The notes: a model not told the origin generated them from the sequence alone. 64,000 nt of DNA from Heterotrichella gracilis (GCA_032358255.1 JAULBX010030263.1:62001-126000); one strand, 5' to 3'. Shown: positions 36,701 to 50,400, numbered from the stretch's first letter. Made by a program: numbers and translations.

Positions 36701-39700
36701 TGCTCGTCGCGTGAGCGGTCATTCGCAAGCACGTGCAGCTCGGTGAGGACAGGGTCCCAGGCAGCAACCAGGGAGGGTGTTGGAGCGAGGCCGTTCCCCA
36801 TCACAGGCGCAGCGCTGGGAGTGGGGCCGACCTGTGCAGGGGGCACATCAGCTTGAGATTATCCTGTGGGGAAACCCTAAACCCTAAACCTAGGGTGCAT
36901 GCAGTGCTCGCCAAGGTTGCATGAGCACATCCCGCAGGGTCCGCATGCCATACAAATTGAATGATTCGTGGCATGCATTCCAGCAATGCAAGTAGATGAG
37001 CAGACATACAGCCATGCACACGCAGCGCCAAAGCAGTCCTACCCTGGCATATATACCATTCGCATTCCACTAAAAGCATGATGTGCCTGCACTGAAGATT
37101 TGTTGCACAGTCTCCTGCTCAGCCACCAGCTCACATCACCGTGTTATGCCTACAATGCGGTGTATGGCAGATGCGGCACCCAGGTTGCACACCCAAACAT
37201 GCAGCGCGTGGAGCAAAAGCATTACCTCGTGGGTTGCTTCAGGCGCCGGGTGTGCCTGGCCACTATCCTCGGCTGTGGCAGCAACACCATCTTCCTGCCC
37301 CACCACATCCTCCAGGGCATCCCCATCGCCCCAACCATTGCCCCCCTCATATCTACCCTCCACCTCCTCCGGTATCCCATTGGGGACCAAGGTGTCTGCT
37401 GGCGCGGCTTCGGCACCAGAGGTAGACACAGCGCCCAACTCGTGTGCCGCATGCTCCGCTGAGCTGTCAGTGAATGCGCTTGGATGCGGCTCCACTTGCC
37501 GCGTGCTGGGGCTGTCCGCAGGCGCCGTCTCCCAGCCCTCCCCCGCTGCAAACTCGCTGTATTGGCCATCGGCCGCAGCGGCATCCACACCAGCACTGCC
37601 GCCCTCCAACTCTGGCACATTGGATGGTTCATGTGGCTCCGGCTGATCTGCCAGCACCTGGAAGTCATCCCCAACCACAGGGAAGGCTGCATCACCCGCA
37701 GCTAGGCCACCCGCTGCGCCCTCTGGATCCAGCACATCAGGGTACGCGCCCCCCTCGGGATCGGCCCCTGTAGGGTATGCCTCCCCACCATATGACACCC
37801 CCTCCAGGTCAGCTGCTGTAGGGTACTCTGCACCCCCCGCCTCGCCACCCGCCCCAGCGTACCCCTCCACAGAGAATGCCACCGCCCCTTCCACAGCGTA
37901 CGCCTCCCCCCCCTCCGCCGCATACACCCCCTCCACCTCCACCACCAGCGCAGGCCCCGGCGCCTCCGCTGCCTGCTGGTGCGCCGCGGCCGCCTGCATG
38001 TAGAACTCCATCTCACACGCGATGTACTCCCCCGTAGCGGGGTTGTACACGTAGGCCACCTCCTCATACAGGCAGGCATAGGTGCCATCCGACAGTGGGT
38101 AGTAGCCCTGGGAGATCCAGTTGGCCAGCTCGGGATCCGCTGCGCTCTGCTCCGCCCCCTGTCCCTCCACCCACTCCGCACCACCCCCCTGCTCATAGGC
38201 ACCTGCTGCGCCTGGGTCTTGGCTGCTGGTACCACCCTCTACCCCACCCTGGGTGGTGTCAGTGGCGCCCTCGTACCCAGCCGCATCCGCCGCATACGCT
38301 CCCTCAAACCCCAGGACGGGATCCACCGCCAGCGTGGCGCTGTCATATGCGGGCGCTGCCTGGTACCAGTTGCCGTCCTCGGCCTGGTACCACTGCGCTT
38401 CTGGCTGCAGGGCGATGACGTCGCCCAGCACTGTGGGTTCCTCCAGGGCTTGGAGCGGGGAGGTGGGTATGGCCCCGGGGGTGCCTGGGTGTGCTGGCTC
38501 CTGCTCATGCAGCACTGCCGTAAACCGGCTCTCCATGGCTGTGGGGGGTGGCTCCACCAGCTCGGAGAGCGCCTCATCTGAGGAGCCGTTGTCAACGGGG
38601 TAGCCGTCTTCATCCAGGTGCTCGTTGACCTCCCAAGGCAGTGGCCCGGTGATTTTGCCCGAGGGGTCGCTCTCCGTGCGGCTGGCGGTGGACCAGGCCT
38701 TGAAGGCAAAGGTGTTGTTGGCGGTCTGCTTGGGGTCGTCATTCTCCTCGATTGTGAGGCGGGGGGAGGGCTGCATGATGGTGGCGTCCCTGAAGGTCGC
38801 GGGGTCTGCTTGCCAGCCCTCGGTGTTGAGGGGTTCGGGTGGGGCAGCATACCCCGGGCCAGCAAACTGCAGCTCAGAAGTTGAGCTGAACCCAGACTCT
38901 GCAGGATCTGCACCATGACAAACCGGTTCAGACGCCGTACAAGATTACTACGGATCTCAATATTCCACCTGTTCAATGCGGTTGAAGGCGTGCCAAAACA
39001 GGGCTCTGCAAGGGTTTTGGCTGCTGATGGCTGTACTGCTGGACGCCATGTCACTGCATGACTAACTGCCCGCAATGTGCAATGCATGCATATAGGCTTC
39101 ACTGCGCAAGGTCCGGCATCCGGTGGTGCCCCTACCTTCAGCAACCTCCTCTACAGGTGCAGCATGTGCTTGTGGTGCCTCCACGCTCGCCCTGCCCCTG
39201 GCTGACTCACTGCTGCGCGTGCGCTTGGTGGCATCAAGCCCCCCATTCTGGTCAACCTTTCCATCCCCATTTGAGTTAGAGGCAGAACTCTCCACGGCAG
39301 CTGGTGGTCTGAAGAAGTTCATAGGAGGCGGGTTGGACTTCGCGGCACTTGAGAAGGGTGGCAGGGCGCTGGGCAGCTTGTCTGCTGCTTGCAGGTTACC
39401 AAAGGATCCCGCGTCTGCGTATCTGCCCCGTTTCTGAAACTTGCCGTTGGCAGAGCTGGGAGGCATCCCTGAGGCTGACTGCACGGAGGGTATCTGGGCA
39501 AAGGGTCCGTTGGACACCATGCTGGAGGTGTCACTGCCTGCAGGACGTGCCATCATGGCCACAATCAGCCCTGAAACATGCCAATCTGAAGGCGCAATGC
39601 ATGTCACAAAGTGCCCAAGCCTGCTCAATTGCATACTGTACCTGCAAATGAGGCTGCTGAGTGAGCGTTGCTAAGAATTGGCGGTGGGGCAGAGTCTGAG

Positions 39701-39861
39701 GTGGCCTCAGCTTCAGCATCCTTCTCCTTGCCCCGCTCCACCCATCGCCCCAGCTTTTCATTGTAGTACAGCGTGTTCTTCCTCCCCAAATTTGCCTTCT
39801 TGTACGCAGCCTTCTCGTCACTGTCCTCTTTCGCAGAGGCGGACGAGAAGAGCTTGAACAT
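33701..39861 (-). CDS. Coiled-coil protein with Sec16 C-terminal-type motif at its N-terminus
   Basis: Nine exons: 39861-39642, 39570-39136, 38907-37226, 36831-36672, 36364-36198, 35941-35873, 35575-35507, 35011-34781, 34501-33701; about 1277 aa. Residues 15-40 read KAAYKKANLGRKNTLYYNEK and then LGRWVERGKE, followed by a proline-containing stretch and GKFQKRGRYADAGSF. This order matches the Sec16 C-terminus of plants and animals (KAxLGxxNxFYYDExLKRWV, then a xxRARYVD block). Sec16 organises ER exit sites, but here the motif opens the protein and no central conserved domain follows. Exon 3 encodes about 560 acidic, Ala/Gly/Tyr-rich residues with two WYQ-type aromatic repeats (AQWYQAEDGNWYQ). 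The C-terminal third is coiled coil with the phrase LRAENxxLAEQLQ three times. It ends in an acidic tail, EEGEEEE. Start chosen as MFKLFSS; in-frame sequence extends further upstream. Function not known; a role at ER exit sites is only a hypothesis. Confidence 0.6.
35507..36266 (-). repeat. Tandemly duplicated 69-nt coiled-coil exon (three copies)
   Basis: Exon 6 (35873-35941) and exon 7 (35507-35575) are each exactly 69 nt, phase 0, encoding 23 residues: ARVAPEVVEALRAEN-QQLAEQLQ and ARVPWEEVDSLRAEN-ERLAEQLQ. The last 69 nt of exon 5 (36198-36266) encode a third copy ending LRAENAYLAEQLQ. The pattern indicates successive duplication of a small exon with flanking intron. Confidence 0.9.
36873..36892. 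repeat. Interstitial telomere-like CCCTAAA repeats (example)
   Basis: AAACCCTAAACCCTAAACC lies in an intron of gene 7. Comparable short runs are at 6073-6089, 22196-22216, 49797-49812, 52383-52402 and 63880-63895. The unit matches the plant-type TTTAGGG telomere heptamer; runs are only two to three units long. Confidence 0.85.
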
Positions 39862-40452
39862 GGCTGCAAGATCGGTGGCACAACCGAGGGCTGACTGGCC
39901 TGGACACACTGCCAGGAAGCGTCAAGATCTGATGGCTCAGGCAGGTGAGCACAGGATGGCCAAACACACAACACAACCGGCAGCCGTATGCAAGCCGATG
40001 ACAAAGGTGTGCTGCCACCTGAATCACCGTGGCACGGTTTGCATGGCTTTATCTGCACGTCGCCAGCTGGGTGTATCAGTGGAGATACTGTGAACAAAAG
40101 TCTGTAAACCTTAGGGATTCACGTCTAAAGCAACATGATCAACGCCAATTGCAGTTGCGTTGTTATGCATGTTGAAGTGCATACGGCGAGCCACTTCACT
40201 TGTACTCTGCAGCTACAAAAGTCTAGGAGGGACCCACACACTCCGGTCAACAGCCTGGTCCTGTGCGGTGATATATAGGGCACAAATTCAAAAATCCAGT
40301 ATTCTATCCAACTCACAAAGCTTTGCCCACCGTGTATTTCTGCGTCAACCTTGAGTTATACAGCCCGTCTGTGCCTTGCGTGTTCGTAGTTGCTGTGGAA
40401 AAAGGGTTCGGCAATTGTTGAACGACTGGGTGCTTTGCTGAAGACAACGACG
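39862..40452. promoter_or_regulatory. Divergent promoter region, gene 7 / gene 8
   Basis: 591 bases between two start codons pointing apart. A TATATA stretch occurs near 40271. No conserved element can be assigned. Confidence 0.4.
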
Positions 40453-43243
40453 ATGGAGGACGACGAACTAGACGCGGCGGAGGTGATTGGGGTCACCACG
40501 GCACTGGAGAAGACGGTTTCCCTCCAAGCTGTGTTGCGGGAGGCAGCCCAGGGCATCCTTGACCTGGAAGGCATCACACCCGAGCTTGCTGACAGTGAGA
40601 GGACCTCGGTGCTGGCAGCAACGTGCGTGGCCTCTGCAACTTGCACTGGACTTGTTGGTAGCGTTAGGATATGAAAGTGGGCACTGCCATCGCTCACTGA
40701 TTTGCATAAGTTACTAACTGGGTCTATCCATGGGGTGTATCCTGCATGACACCACCCATGGTACCCGTTTGTGTGTTACACCCAGCAGTTCCGTTACCTG
40801 TTATTTGTGCAAACAGGGAGCAACTGGAGCTTCTGGAAGACAAGCTACGAGAATATAGGAGCCTTGAAGCTCGAGACTTCGATCGGAAGGTGCGAAGTGG
40901 TGCCAACCGTTCCACATGGCAGTTTGTGGCTAAGTCACGACCCTGGCAAGGTTCTAACCCTGCCTTGCGCAACCTCCTGACGATCAGGTTAACACTGGGC
41001 TTTGTGGGCCTGCAGGCAAGCGTCCTTTCCCAGCTGGACAACATCAGGAGGGAGCTGTTGTCAGTCACCCGAGAGTCTGTCGAGAATGCGGTGCACACCA
41101 AGGTAAGGCTCGGTATACCCCTGCCCACTGCCTGTGCTAGCTTGCTACCAGCTAGCCAAGCGAACCTGGTACCATGGGCGACCAACAGGCGGGAAATGAG
41201 TACGGCATGGCATGCAGGATGCGTTGTTGGAGGTGCTGTCCTTTGCTGAGGTCAGTGCAGAGGAGGCTTCAGACACGGACTACTCACCATCTGCCCAGTC
41301 CCCAGTGGCAGCGCAAGCCTCTTCTTCACACTACTCCCCTGAGCGCCACCTGGCCGAGCAGGCTCCTGGGTTCACCCAGTACTACACGCAAGAAGACTCC
41401 CCACACAGGCCACCCCCCAGGCCACGAGGCGGCTCTCAGGCAAGCCTTGCACCACCTGCCTCGGCCCCTCGCACTGTGGGCATTTGTTTTTGCCACTGAA
41501 GTACTGACCTACCAATGCAGCTGTGTGGCATAAACCCTGTCTCGTTCACACTTGGCTGTACTTCCACAGACGGCAGCAAGCTACTTTGTGCAGTCACCCA
41601 GCCACAAGTACTCGGAGCTGACCGCCGCTGACCGAATCCTCCTGGGCCCCTCTGCCAACAGCAGGGGTACCGGCCCCAACGGAGCCTCTCAGTAAGTGAC
41701 TCATCGGCACCCGTTTGCACAAAGTGCCAGCCTTGCTGGAAACCCAGGGTTGCATAGTTACCCCCTTCCCACAATAGGGTGCGGCAGGCCGGGTGCCAGC
41801 CTTGCACGTCATAAGGGTTTGCCCAAGGGTGTGGTTATGGGTGTGGCAAACACGCTCACGCTGTATAAGGGTTTCCTGTAGGGGTTTGGGTACAGGGTGT
41901 AGGGTTTGTTTTGGGGTATGAGGCAGGTGACAATAGGCACTCCCAGGCACAACGGCGGCAAGGATTTGCTCTAGGGTTTGGTTTACATTGGCACTCCTGC
42001 TCTCCTGTGAGCTAGGAGACGATCTCTAAGAACCCTACACCCTAATCGAAGTTAGGCAATGTGGCTGCAAGGTGGCTACTGTAATCCCTAAGCCCTGCTC
42101 CTGTCTTGCGGCAGGAATTCGGAGCTGTATGCCACCACCAACGGCACCAGCCACTACCCCTATGACCCCAACTACGGGGGCAAGCTGAGCCTGAGGGACA
42201 TCGTGGGCAGCGGTGGCGAACCAGAGGAGCGGGCGCGCCCAGCCGGTGTTGGCAGGTAACACACCATGCACCCCCACGCAGCACCGGCACCATTCAATCT
42301 GCATTAAACGTGCACGGCACCACATGGTGACTGTACATACAAGCCCATTGCCTTCCTCATCGGCGATGCCTGCGCTGCAATGGCGACACATGCTTCACCA
42401 GAGGGCTGAACCAGTATGTGGCAAGTGCGGGGTGCATGTCGTGCCCTGGTGTAGGCAATGTACTGTACTGGCTGCTGGTCTGGCTGTTAACATCCATCAA
42501 ACATCCATGTAACTACCTGAACTAAATTGTGCAGGCTGACCGTAGAGGACAGTGCCCAGGCCACGGGCGATGACGTGATCAGCCCCAGCAGCTACCACGC
42601 ACCTGCTGTGCCCCCCGTGAAGGAGGAGGAGGAGGATGCACCCGCAGACGGGGGCAAGCTGCTGCGCGGCCTGGTGGGGCTGGTGGGCAGGGCGGCGGGG
42701 GGCGTGGCGACGGCGGTGGTGGTGGTGGGCGCAGCGGCGGGGCTGTCGATGGTGTGTCCAGTGGGGGGTGCATGTGCATGCCTCCTGGCGCCGCGGCGGC
42801 GGGGTGTGTGCATCACACGCCACATGCATGCCTGGGCAAGTGTCTTACCATGTTGCATGTGCAGGCGCCTTTTAGTAATTGCCTGATTTCCCACAAAATA
42901 TGATGCTCCATGAGCAATGCCATGCCCATGAGTCATGACCATGCCTACCCATAAGCATGCACAACCCATTCCCCCCCGTGAACCACACCGCTGACGCCCC
43001 CCACCCCCCACCGCCCCGCAGCTGGCAGGGACGGGAGTCCAACATGCAGCAGCCTACCACAAACGCCACACCTCCACCACCACCACAACCGCACCCGCCA
43101 AGCCCATGCGGCAGCGGGGGTCTAACGGCAGCCGCCCCGCCCCCCCGCGGGCCCAGGACCTTACCCAGATGGAGCCTCAGAAGCCTGTGCTCACGCTGTT
43201 CCCTGCCTACCCGCCGCCAGATGTCAACCTGGGGCGGGGCTGA
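40453..43243 (+). CDS. Membrane-anchored coiled-coil protein, possible PDV2-like plastid division factor
   Basis: Eight exons: 40453-40622, 40817-40889, 41016-41102, 41218-41475, 41570-41691, 42115-42255, 42535-42751, 43022-43243; about 429 aa. Exon 4 could instead end at 41439 with a GC donor (CTCAG/GCAAGC), removing 12 residues. The N-terminus (MEDDELDAAEVIGVTTALEK) leads into an acidic helical region with EQLELLEDKLREYRSLEARD and LSQLDNIRRELLSV, then a Ser/Pro/Tyr-rich linker. One predicted membrane helix follows (LVGLVGRAAGGVATAVVVVG), then about 75 residues ending PPPDVNLGRG. Helical N-terminus, single C-proximal membrane span and a C-terminal glycine resemble plant PDV2, an outer-envelope protein whose final glycine contacts ARC6. 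Sequence identity seen by eye is weak, so this remains a suggestion. Other single-pass coiled-coil tethers are equally possible. Confidence 0.5.
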
Positions 43244-44451
43244 GCTGGCACCATGTGTGCGGCGGGGGCGTTACATGTGAGGAGAGGGTGGGGTGGCGGT
43301 AGCAATGTGTGAGTGGGGGAGGGGCAGCGATCCAAGAAAGCTGTCCCTTGCCTAGCCCAGCAATGGGTTGGCGTGTTTGTGGGACGATGGGGGGCACTGG
43401 TGGCGAGTGTACGGTATCGGCTGAGGGCGGCGAGTGATGCAAGTGTACTTCTTTGGGATTCAAAAATTTGGCTTGATGTGGCAACAGTCGTGCATGGCGT
43501 TCAGCGGATCCACTGACAGTGTGCGCACTGGCAAGCAGTAGCCTGGCAGGCAGCGCACGCAAACCAAATTGTGATTGTGAACTTGGACGATTGCATTGTG
43601 ACGCATGTTTGCGGCAATGCTGTTTGATTTGAAGTGGGTCAGGAGCATGTTCTTGTGGGACTTGGCAAGGATTGCAAATGCTTTAGTACAGAGCTCGTGC
43701 CAACTGTCCATGATGGGCCATTTGCAAATGATTCAGAATCTGGTGATTACCTTCAATTCAATAGAAGCTCCGAACAGCACCAAATTGATCATTGTCCGAG
43801 TCGGACCGTCAGGTTGATCATCACCCGGGAGATGGGCCAGACCTTGCCAGTGGCAGCCTGCAGGCTAGCTCAGATCAGGCCAACCTCTATAAGTAACCCG
43901 CCTTTAGAGGCTCTTAAATTCGGTCCCATATTTGACTGAAAGATTACATTAAAGGTGCAATCCGATTCGGTCTTTCCCAGCCCTGTTCACCAATTGAGGG
44001 TTTCCAAATCAGGCGCACTGTCAGCGACTCGCAGCCACCACCTAGACGTATTCTTGCTGCAAACGAGATTGTTACTTAACACTTTGAAATTCAAATCGAG
44101 AGCAAGCTGGTGAACACTAAACATTTCACATGCGCACACCAAGCCCCTGGGGCCAGTGGCACAAGACTCCTAATATTGGTATGTGGGGTAAGACCCCTGG
44201 CCCTATCCATGATATCCCTAATCCCTAGTCACTTTAGTAAAGACAAAGCGCTGCCAGATGGTGGCAATGATTACCCCAAGTCCCCCGAGCCCCCCGTTGG
44301 CAACGATTATCCCATGCACGTGTCAGCACCAAACCCACCACCCACGCGCAAATTCAAACCCCAACTCAATCTTCACATACCCCTTCCTCTCAAACCCAGC
44401 TCAGTAAGGTGGCACCGAGGTTGCCTGCCAGGGCCACGCCCCATCCTCGCC
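43244..44451. other. Convergent spacer between gene 8 and P5A ATPase
   Basis: 1.2 kb holding two 3' UTRs. Open frames on the plus strand (for example 43605-43817) show no recognisable similarity. No repeat or RNA gene supported. Confidence 0.4.
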
Positions 44452-47400
44452 CTACTGCAGCTTCTTGGTGGCGGCATCCACCCGCCCCGGCCGCTTCATT
44501 GCCAGGTGCCCCTTGGCGGGCGGCAGGGGTGCGGGGAACAGGCGCCGCAGCGTCCGCTCCCACACCCCCGTCACCACCGCCACCAGCACTGCGCCCGCCA
44601 CCATCTGGTAGTCGATGGGGTGGGGGATTTGCACCAGCGACATGAGCTCATTCAATCCCGGGATGAGGTCCAGGGACATGACGGAGAATCCAAAGATGGC
44701 CACACGGATGCTGATGCTCATGCCCCTGCACGCACGAGATAGGAGGGTTTAGGGTTTGTGGTTTAGGGTATAGGAATGCCGAGGCCACCAAGGATGCTAT
44801 TGCTCACGCTACTGCACATAAGCGGTGGCAGGGAGAAAGGTACATGGTTTGGGTTCAGGACTATCTTGGCAACCCAGATGCTATTGCTCCTAAAGATGTC
44901 TAGGGATTTGAGGTTGAGGAAAAAGGGTTTAGGAATGCCCCTGTAGGGGTGTAGGGCTGGGGATACAGATACAGTGAAACGGTTGGGATGCCATAACAAT
45001 TACAAGATAGAGCTTCCTAGCCAGGCAATCCTCCTTGCAACTGCTTGCCACGCACCAGGTTACGCTAGAGCATAGTGTATGGAGCATATCATGGGCGCGC
45101 ATTATTGGCTGCTCAATGTGTTTTGGAGTTAGGGTTTCACGCACCTGTTCTCCCAGATGGATGTGTTGAAGGGGTGGCCCACGTAGTTGACCCCAAAGGT
45201 GATGATTTGGATGATGAAGTTGACCAGGAAGCTGACAGTGTTGACCAGGTTGGGCTTGAACTCGGTGTCAGGGGTCTGGGCCTCGTCCTACAGGGGGTGC
45301 GGGGGCCGGGGTTAGGGTTTTGAATGGGTCAACAAACAAAAACCTGCTCGTCCTTAGTGTCTACTACAGCCGTCTATACAGGTAGCAGCAAGGTGGCAGC
45401 CAAACCATTCTTCACCGAAATCTGCTGAAACACCACAATACCTTACGTCACAAACCCAAACCCTATGAAAACCCCACCCACCTTTGGCATGGTGTCCACC
45501 GCCGCCCTGTAAATGAACAGCAGGTACGCCAGGTGGCAGGCAAACTGGCCCACCAGGCTGAGGAACACGTATGCGCAGAAGATGTTGGGGTGGGGGCGCT
45601 CAGCGGACAGGCGCGGCAGGGGGCGCGCGTTAGATATGAAGAAGAACATGGCGGCGGAGAGGAGGCCGGCGATGGTGGCCTGCGGATGGGGGGTGGCGGT
45701 GGGTGGCGGAATCACCAATGCGCATCCTGTGGTGGCGGCGGTTCGCGGGAGCATGCATGCAGGGTACCCTAAACCCTTGAGCAGGGTAAACCTACTCAGG
45801 GTACTAATTAGGTACTTTTAAGGCAGTGGTCACACGCTGCTGCCTCCCAACACAACATGATACCGTAGATAGGGCACGGGCCAGGTCATCCTTCTCTATT
45901 GCACAATCAATGAAACACAGCCACCTTTGAACAATTGTGAAAATCCTCATCCCCCCCCCAACCCCACCTGCACATCCCCCAGCTTCACCCCGTTCAGGTA
46001 CATCACCGACAGCGAGAAGGCAGTTGACAGGCACAGGAGCCCCATGATCTTGAACATCTGCACCGTGGTGACCAGGGTGCAGCGGCCCTGGCGCAGGATG
46101 TCCGCACATGGCATGACGGATGACTCCTTGGCGGTGAAGGGGGCGGCCATGGAGGCGTCCCCTGGCTTCACCATGGAGACCTGCGGGCATTGAGGGAGGC
46201 AGGTGGGGATTAGGCAAAACGGGTGGGTGGGGTTCGGTGGGGTTTGGAGCGGGTATGGGGGGGTGGAAGAGGACTGGTGAGTCATGGCAGCATCCTGTGA
46301 GTATGTCCCTGGTGCACACCTGCAGGGAATTGGGACATGGTTGCACCATGCATTCCTGTAAATCAGCCCTCCCTCGCACCTCATGCGCATGCCCATGCCC
46401 TAAAGAGAGGGAACAGGGGTAGCAGCTACTGGTAGGAGTAGCAGCAGCAATCAGGCTGTCTTGCTGCCAAATGCACCATATACACCACATCGTATCGTGC
46501 ATCACCCACTTTGGGCCACGCATGCAGCTGCATCAGTACTGCGCAACCCCCCCACATCCCCCCCCCAACCCAGAAAACCCCTCCCAACCCACCTCGTGCC
46601 CCCCGTCGTCCAGCGTATCCAGCCACTTGGCCATGGCCTCAGTCTGTGCATTCACAGGTGCACCCGCCTTCTTCAAATCCTCAATCATCTTCGACCCGGT
46701 CTTGTTGCCGCCACCTGATGCTGACGTGGCGCCGCCGGTGGTTGCCAGCTGGCGGGAGGCGGGGGTGGGGCGGGCGGAGGGGGCGGGGGCAGCAGGGAGG
46801 GCGGGTTGGTTGGGGTTGATGCGGGCGGCACGCGCCCTGTGGTAGGTGAGGTGGAGGTGGGTGGATGAGGGCACGGTGTGTGTGGGGGTGCAGTGAGGTG
46901 ATGATGCAATGGCAAAGCGCTCACGGCTTGACCGCAAAACCCTCCACAAAGCCTACCAAGTCCCTTGCACCGCCCATGCCATGTCGCTCAAGCCGTATCT
47001 TGCCCCCTCCCCTCCACCCAGCCCCGAAAACCCCGCCACACTCACTTTTTGCGCGCCACCATGCGCTCATCCATTGCCTGCCTGAACGCGGGTGCCAGCA
47101 GCGCCACACCCACATCTGCCCCCTTGAGCGCACCCACGTCGTTGGTTCCATCCCCGCACATGAGCGTGACTGCGCCCCCCCTGCGTAGCGTCTTCACCAC
47201 AAGCTCCTTTTGGTCAGGGGAGGTGCGCGCAAACACCTGGGCAGGGGAGGGAAGGGGGGTTGCATGAGGGAGCTGACCATTGCATGAGGGGATTTGCACC
47301 AACCCAGCGGCAGTGGTGGTTTGTGCAGGGTTTTCGCATTAGATCGTGGGTGTGGCATAATCCTAGGGGCTGCGGCTGCCTGAGGAGGCAAGTGGCACCA

Positions 47401-50400
47401 CCTGTCAAGACCCTACAGCAGGGTGACGCGTGTCCCACATAAGATCCTACAGCACATTCAAGACCTACAGCAGTGATGCGTGTCCCACAGACAAGGTCAC
47501 TTGCACCAGCTGCAAGTGGATGCGAGCCACAGAAGGGTTTAGGGTTTAAGCTTCAGGGTTTCCAGCCCCGCCCTCACCTGCACCAGCGGCACGTAGAGGG
47601 GGGCCACCCCCAGGGATGCGATGTGCGCCAGGCCATCCCCAGTCACGCACAGATCGTACTCGTATGCCAGCTCAAGGGCGGAGTCATAGTCGGGCGAAAA
47701 GGGGATGCGCAGGGTCTCGTCGGGGCTCACCCAGTCAAACTTGTCCAGGTGCGCACCGTCCCTGCAAGGGTGTTGCCAAAGGTAAGGGTTTTGGTCCAAG
47801 GGTTTTCAAGGGTTGGTAAGGGCTGTGGGTCGAGAGGTTGCGAGAGTGTGAGTGGAGGGTTTGCAGGCAAGGATGGGGACAAGCTTAGAGTCGGCAGGGT
47901 ATGGGTAAAGGGTTTGCAAAGAAAGCAACAGCAGGACATTGCGTTTTGGCTAGGGTTTGCAGGGCCAGTGGCATCCACCCTGCTCCTTGCCCACATGGAG
48001 AGGGTAGGGGATGCAGAGAATGGCAGTAGCCCAACAGACCCTAGCCAAGACCACAAAGCCGCGCCCCCTGCTTGCTTTCCAATGCCCTTGACAACACCCT
48101 CACACAAGGATGGCACCTGGCCTGCAGCACCAGCACGGGCATGCCCCCTAGGTGCACCTGCTACGACGCACCATTTCTCCACCAACCAACTGGCCTGCAG
48201 CACCAGGAACCGCCTTTGCCCTACCCTGCATCAGTAACATCACATTACATCCCCACCCTCCACCCCCCACACCCACCTAGCCTGCAGCACCAGCACCGGC
48301 CGGTCCACAATCAACACCTGCTGCGCCGCGTGGCATGCGGTCAAGGGGGCGTCGCCAGTGATCATCACCACCTGAGGAGGGGAGGAACCAAGGGTCAGCA
48401 GTGCAGGCCTGATGTATTTCCCAATTGCATCGTTGGCGGTGATGGTGGGGAGCGGTAAGCGCGTGCGCACATGAGTAGGGGTAGTTATTTGGGGGTTGAT
48501 CGACAGCTTCATGTAAAGTAATATCGCCCTTGAGTTATGGAGCACCCCTACTCATTACCCCCGGAATTAGAATCCCGATACATTACGGGCAGGCAAACAG
48601 GACCAGTACGTGATTCCTTTGAAAAGCACTTCTCGCAAAGTACCATGGTCTTCCGGTTTTAAGGTAAAATCCCCGCTTACCTGGAGGTGCGATGCCAACT
48701 TATGCTAAGAACTGCATGAAAATGCACTGCATGTGTGATGTCTGCGCTGGCCATGCATACATTTCTTAGCGTAAGTACAATTCATATCAGATAATTGTGT
48801 TGTGAGTTTCGCCACCCACCTGGTGGTGCGACGCCTTGAGCATGGCCAGCGCGTCCGCAGAGTCTGGCTTGAGCGGGCACTGGAGCACCGCAAAGCCCCC
48901 AAAGGTGAGCCCAGACTCCACGTGGTCGCGTGTGAGGGCCTTGAGCGCAGTCACAGTGAGGTCGCTGCCCAGGTACTTGTAGGCCAGAGCGACGACCCTA
49001 AGGAAGGGCGAGGGGCGGAAAAAGTGGTGGTTGCGGCCATGTAGACGACAATTGCGAGCTCTGTGATGGGTGACACGCATGGGGCAGTCCATGTAAGGGT
49101 GTGGTATGTGTGTGACAGAGGATTGGGGAACCCACGTGGGGCAGGAAAGACACCTTCCTTCTTCCCGCAAACCCCGCCCATCTACCTCCAGGCAACGCCA
49201 CACAGCCCCCTCTCCACAACCACCCACCTTGCCCCCTGCGCCGCGTACTGCTTGTACCCCTCCTCATACCCCTCCACACCCCCTGCCAGGAAGCCGCGCA
49301 TCACCTCGGGGGCGCCCTTAGCCACCACCCAAAACCCTAGGGTCCCGTCGGCCGCCTCCACCTTGACTATGGCTGCCATGCGCTTCAGGGCGGATGAGAA
49401 GTGGAAGCGGTGCAGGATGTGGATGGTTTCGGCTGGCGAGGTGGCGGTGCGGGCGGCGTCTATGGTGTCGCCGTGGCACTTGCCGCCTGGAGGGGGGAAT
49501 GGGTTGGGTGAGTGAGGGAAGGGGGTGTGGGGCGGGGGCATTGGGGATGGTCAGGCAGTGTGGGGGAGACATGCGGCAGGGCAGTGGGCTGGGTTTTAAA
49601 TGTCTTTGCCACAATGGGTTGTCCTAGGATGTAGGTGCCAGTTCAGCCCTTCAAACAGCACATTATGCAACACCCCATCCCCATCCCCAGCGTCCGCCCA
49701 CAGCAAGGCAAGGATCCCCAGCATGCAGGTGAGGTGAGCACACGCAAGTTTGACCCGCTGATGGTTCAGCCTCCCACCCACAGGTATCCAAGCTAGGGTT
49801 TAGGGTTTGGCTTTAGGGTTTGCCCCCACCAGTAGCGTTTTAGGCTGCCTGCTCCAGCAGGTCTCCCACCAGGTTTCATAATAAGGATTTTAGGGTTTGG
49901 CCCCACCTGTGGCATTGAATGCCGCCTGCTCCAGCGGGTCCCCCACCAGCTCCCCCTCCACCACCACCAGCGCGTGGCATGACCTCAGCACACGCAGCAC
50001 AGCAGCAGGCAGCGTGGTCACGTCCTTCACAAGACCGTTCTCCCCGTTTTTGCCATCCCCAGCGCTGCCGTTGGCCGCGCCCGGGACCGACACCCCCTCG
50101 AGGACCATGGTGTCGCTGGAGAGCGTGCCGGTTTTGTCAAAGCAGCATATGGACACCTGCAGAGGGCGATGGGGATCCTGAATGGTTTGGGCAACAACAC
50201 AAATTTGCGCAGGCGCCCTGATATCAGGTTATGTCGCCCTCACATAAATTCCACTTCCAACCCCGTCAAAGGAGATCCTGAAAGGAGTACGTTGCACCAG
50301 GCACCGTTCCCTGAACCCCCATTTCCAAAGGCCTTACACTCCCAACTCGCCCCCCAGAGCTCATACTCAATGGTAAACTAGAGTTTCCAGGGTTTCCGCC

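Noticed and set aside
36873-36892. Proximity to a chromosome end, from CCCTAAA runs
   Set aside because: Runs are only two or three units, occur across the whole window in both orientations and sit within introns of housekeeping genes.
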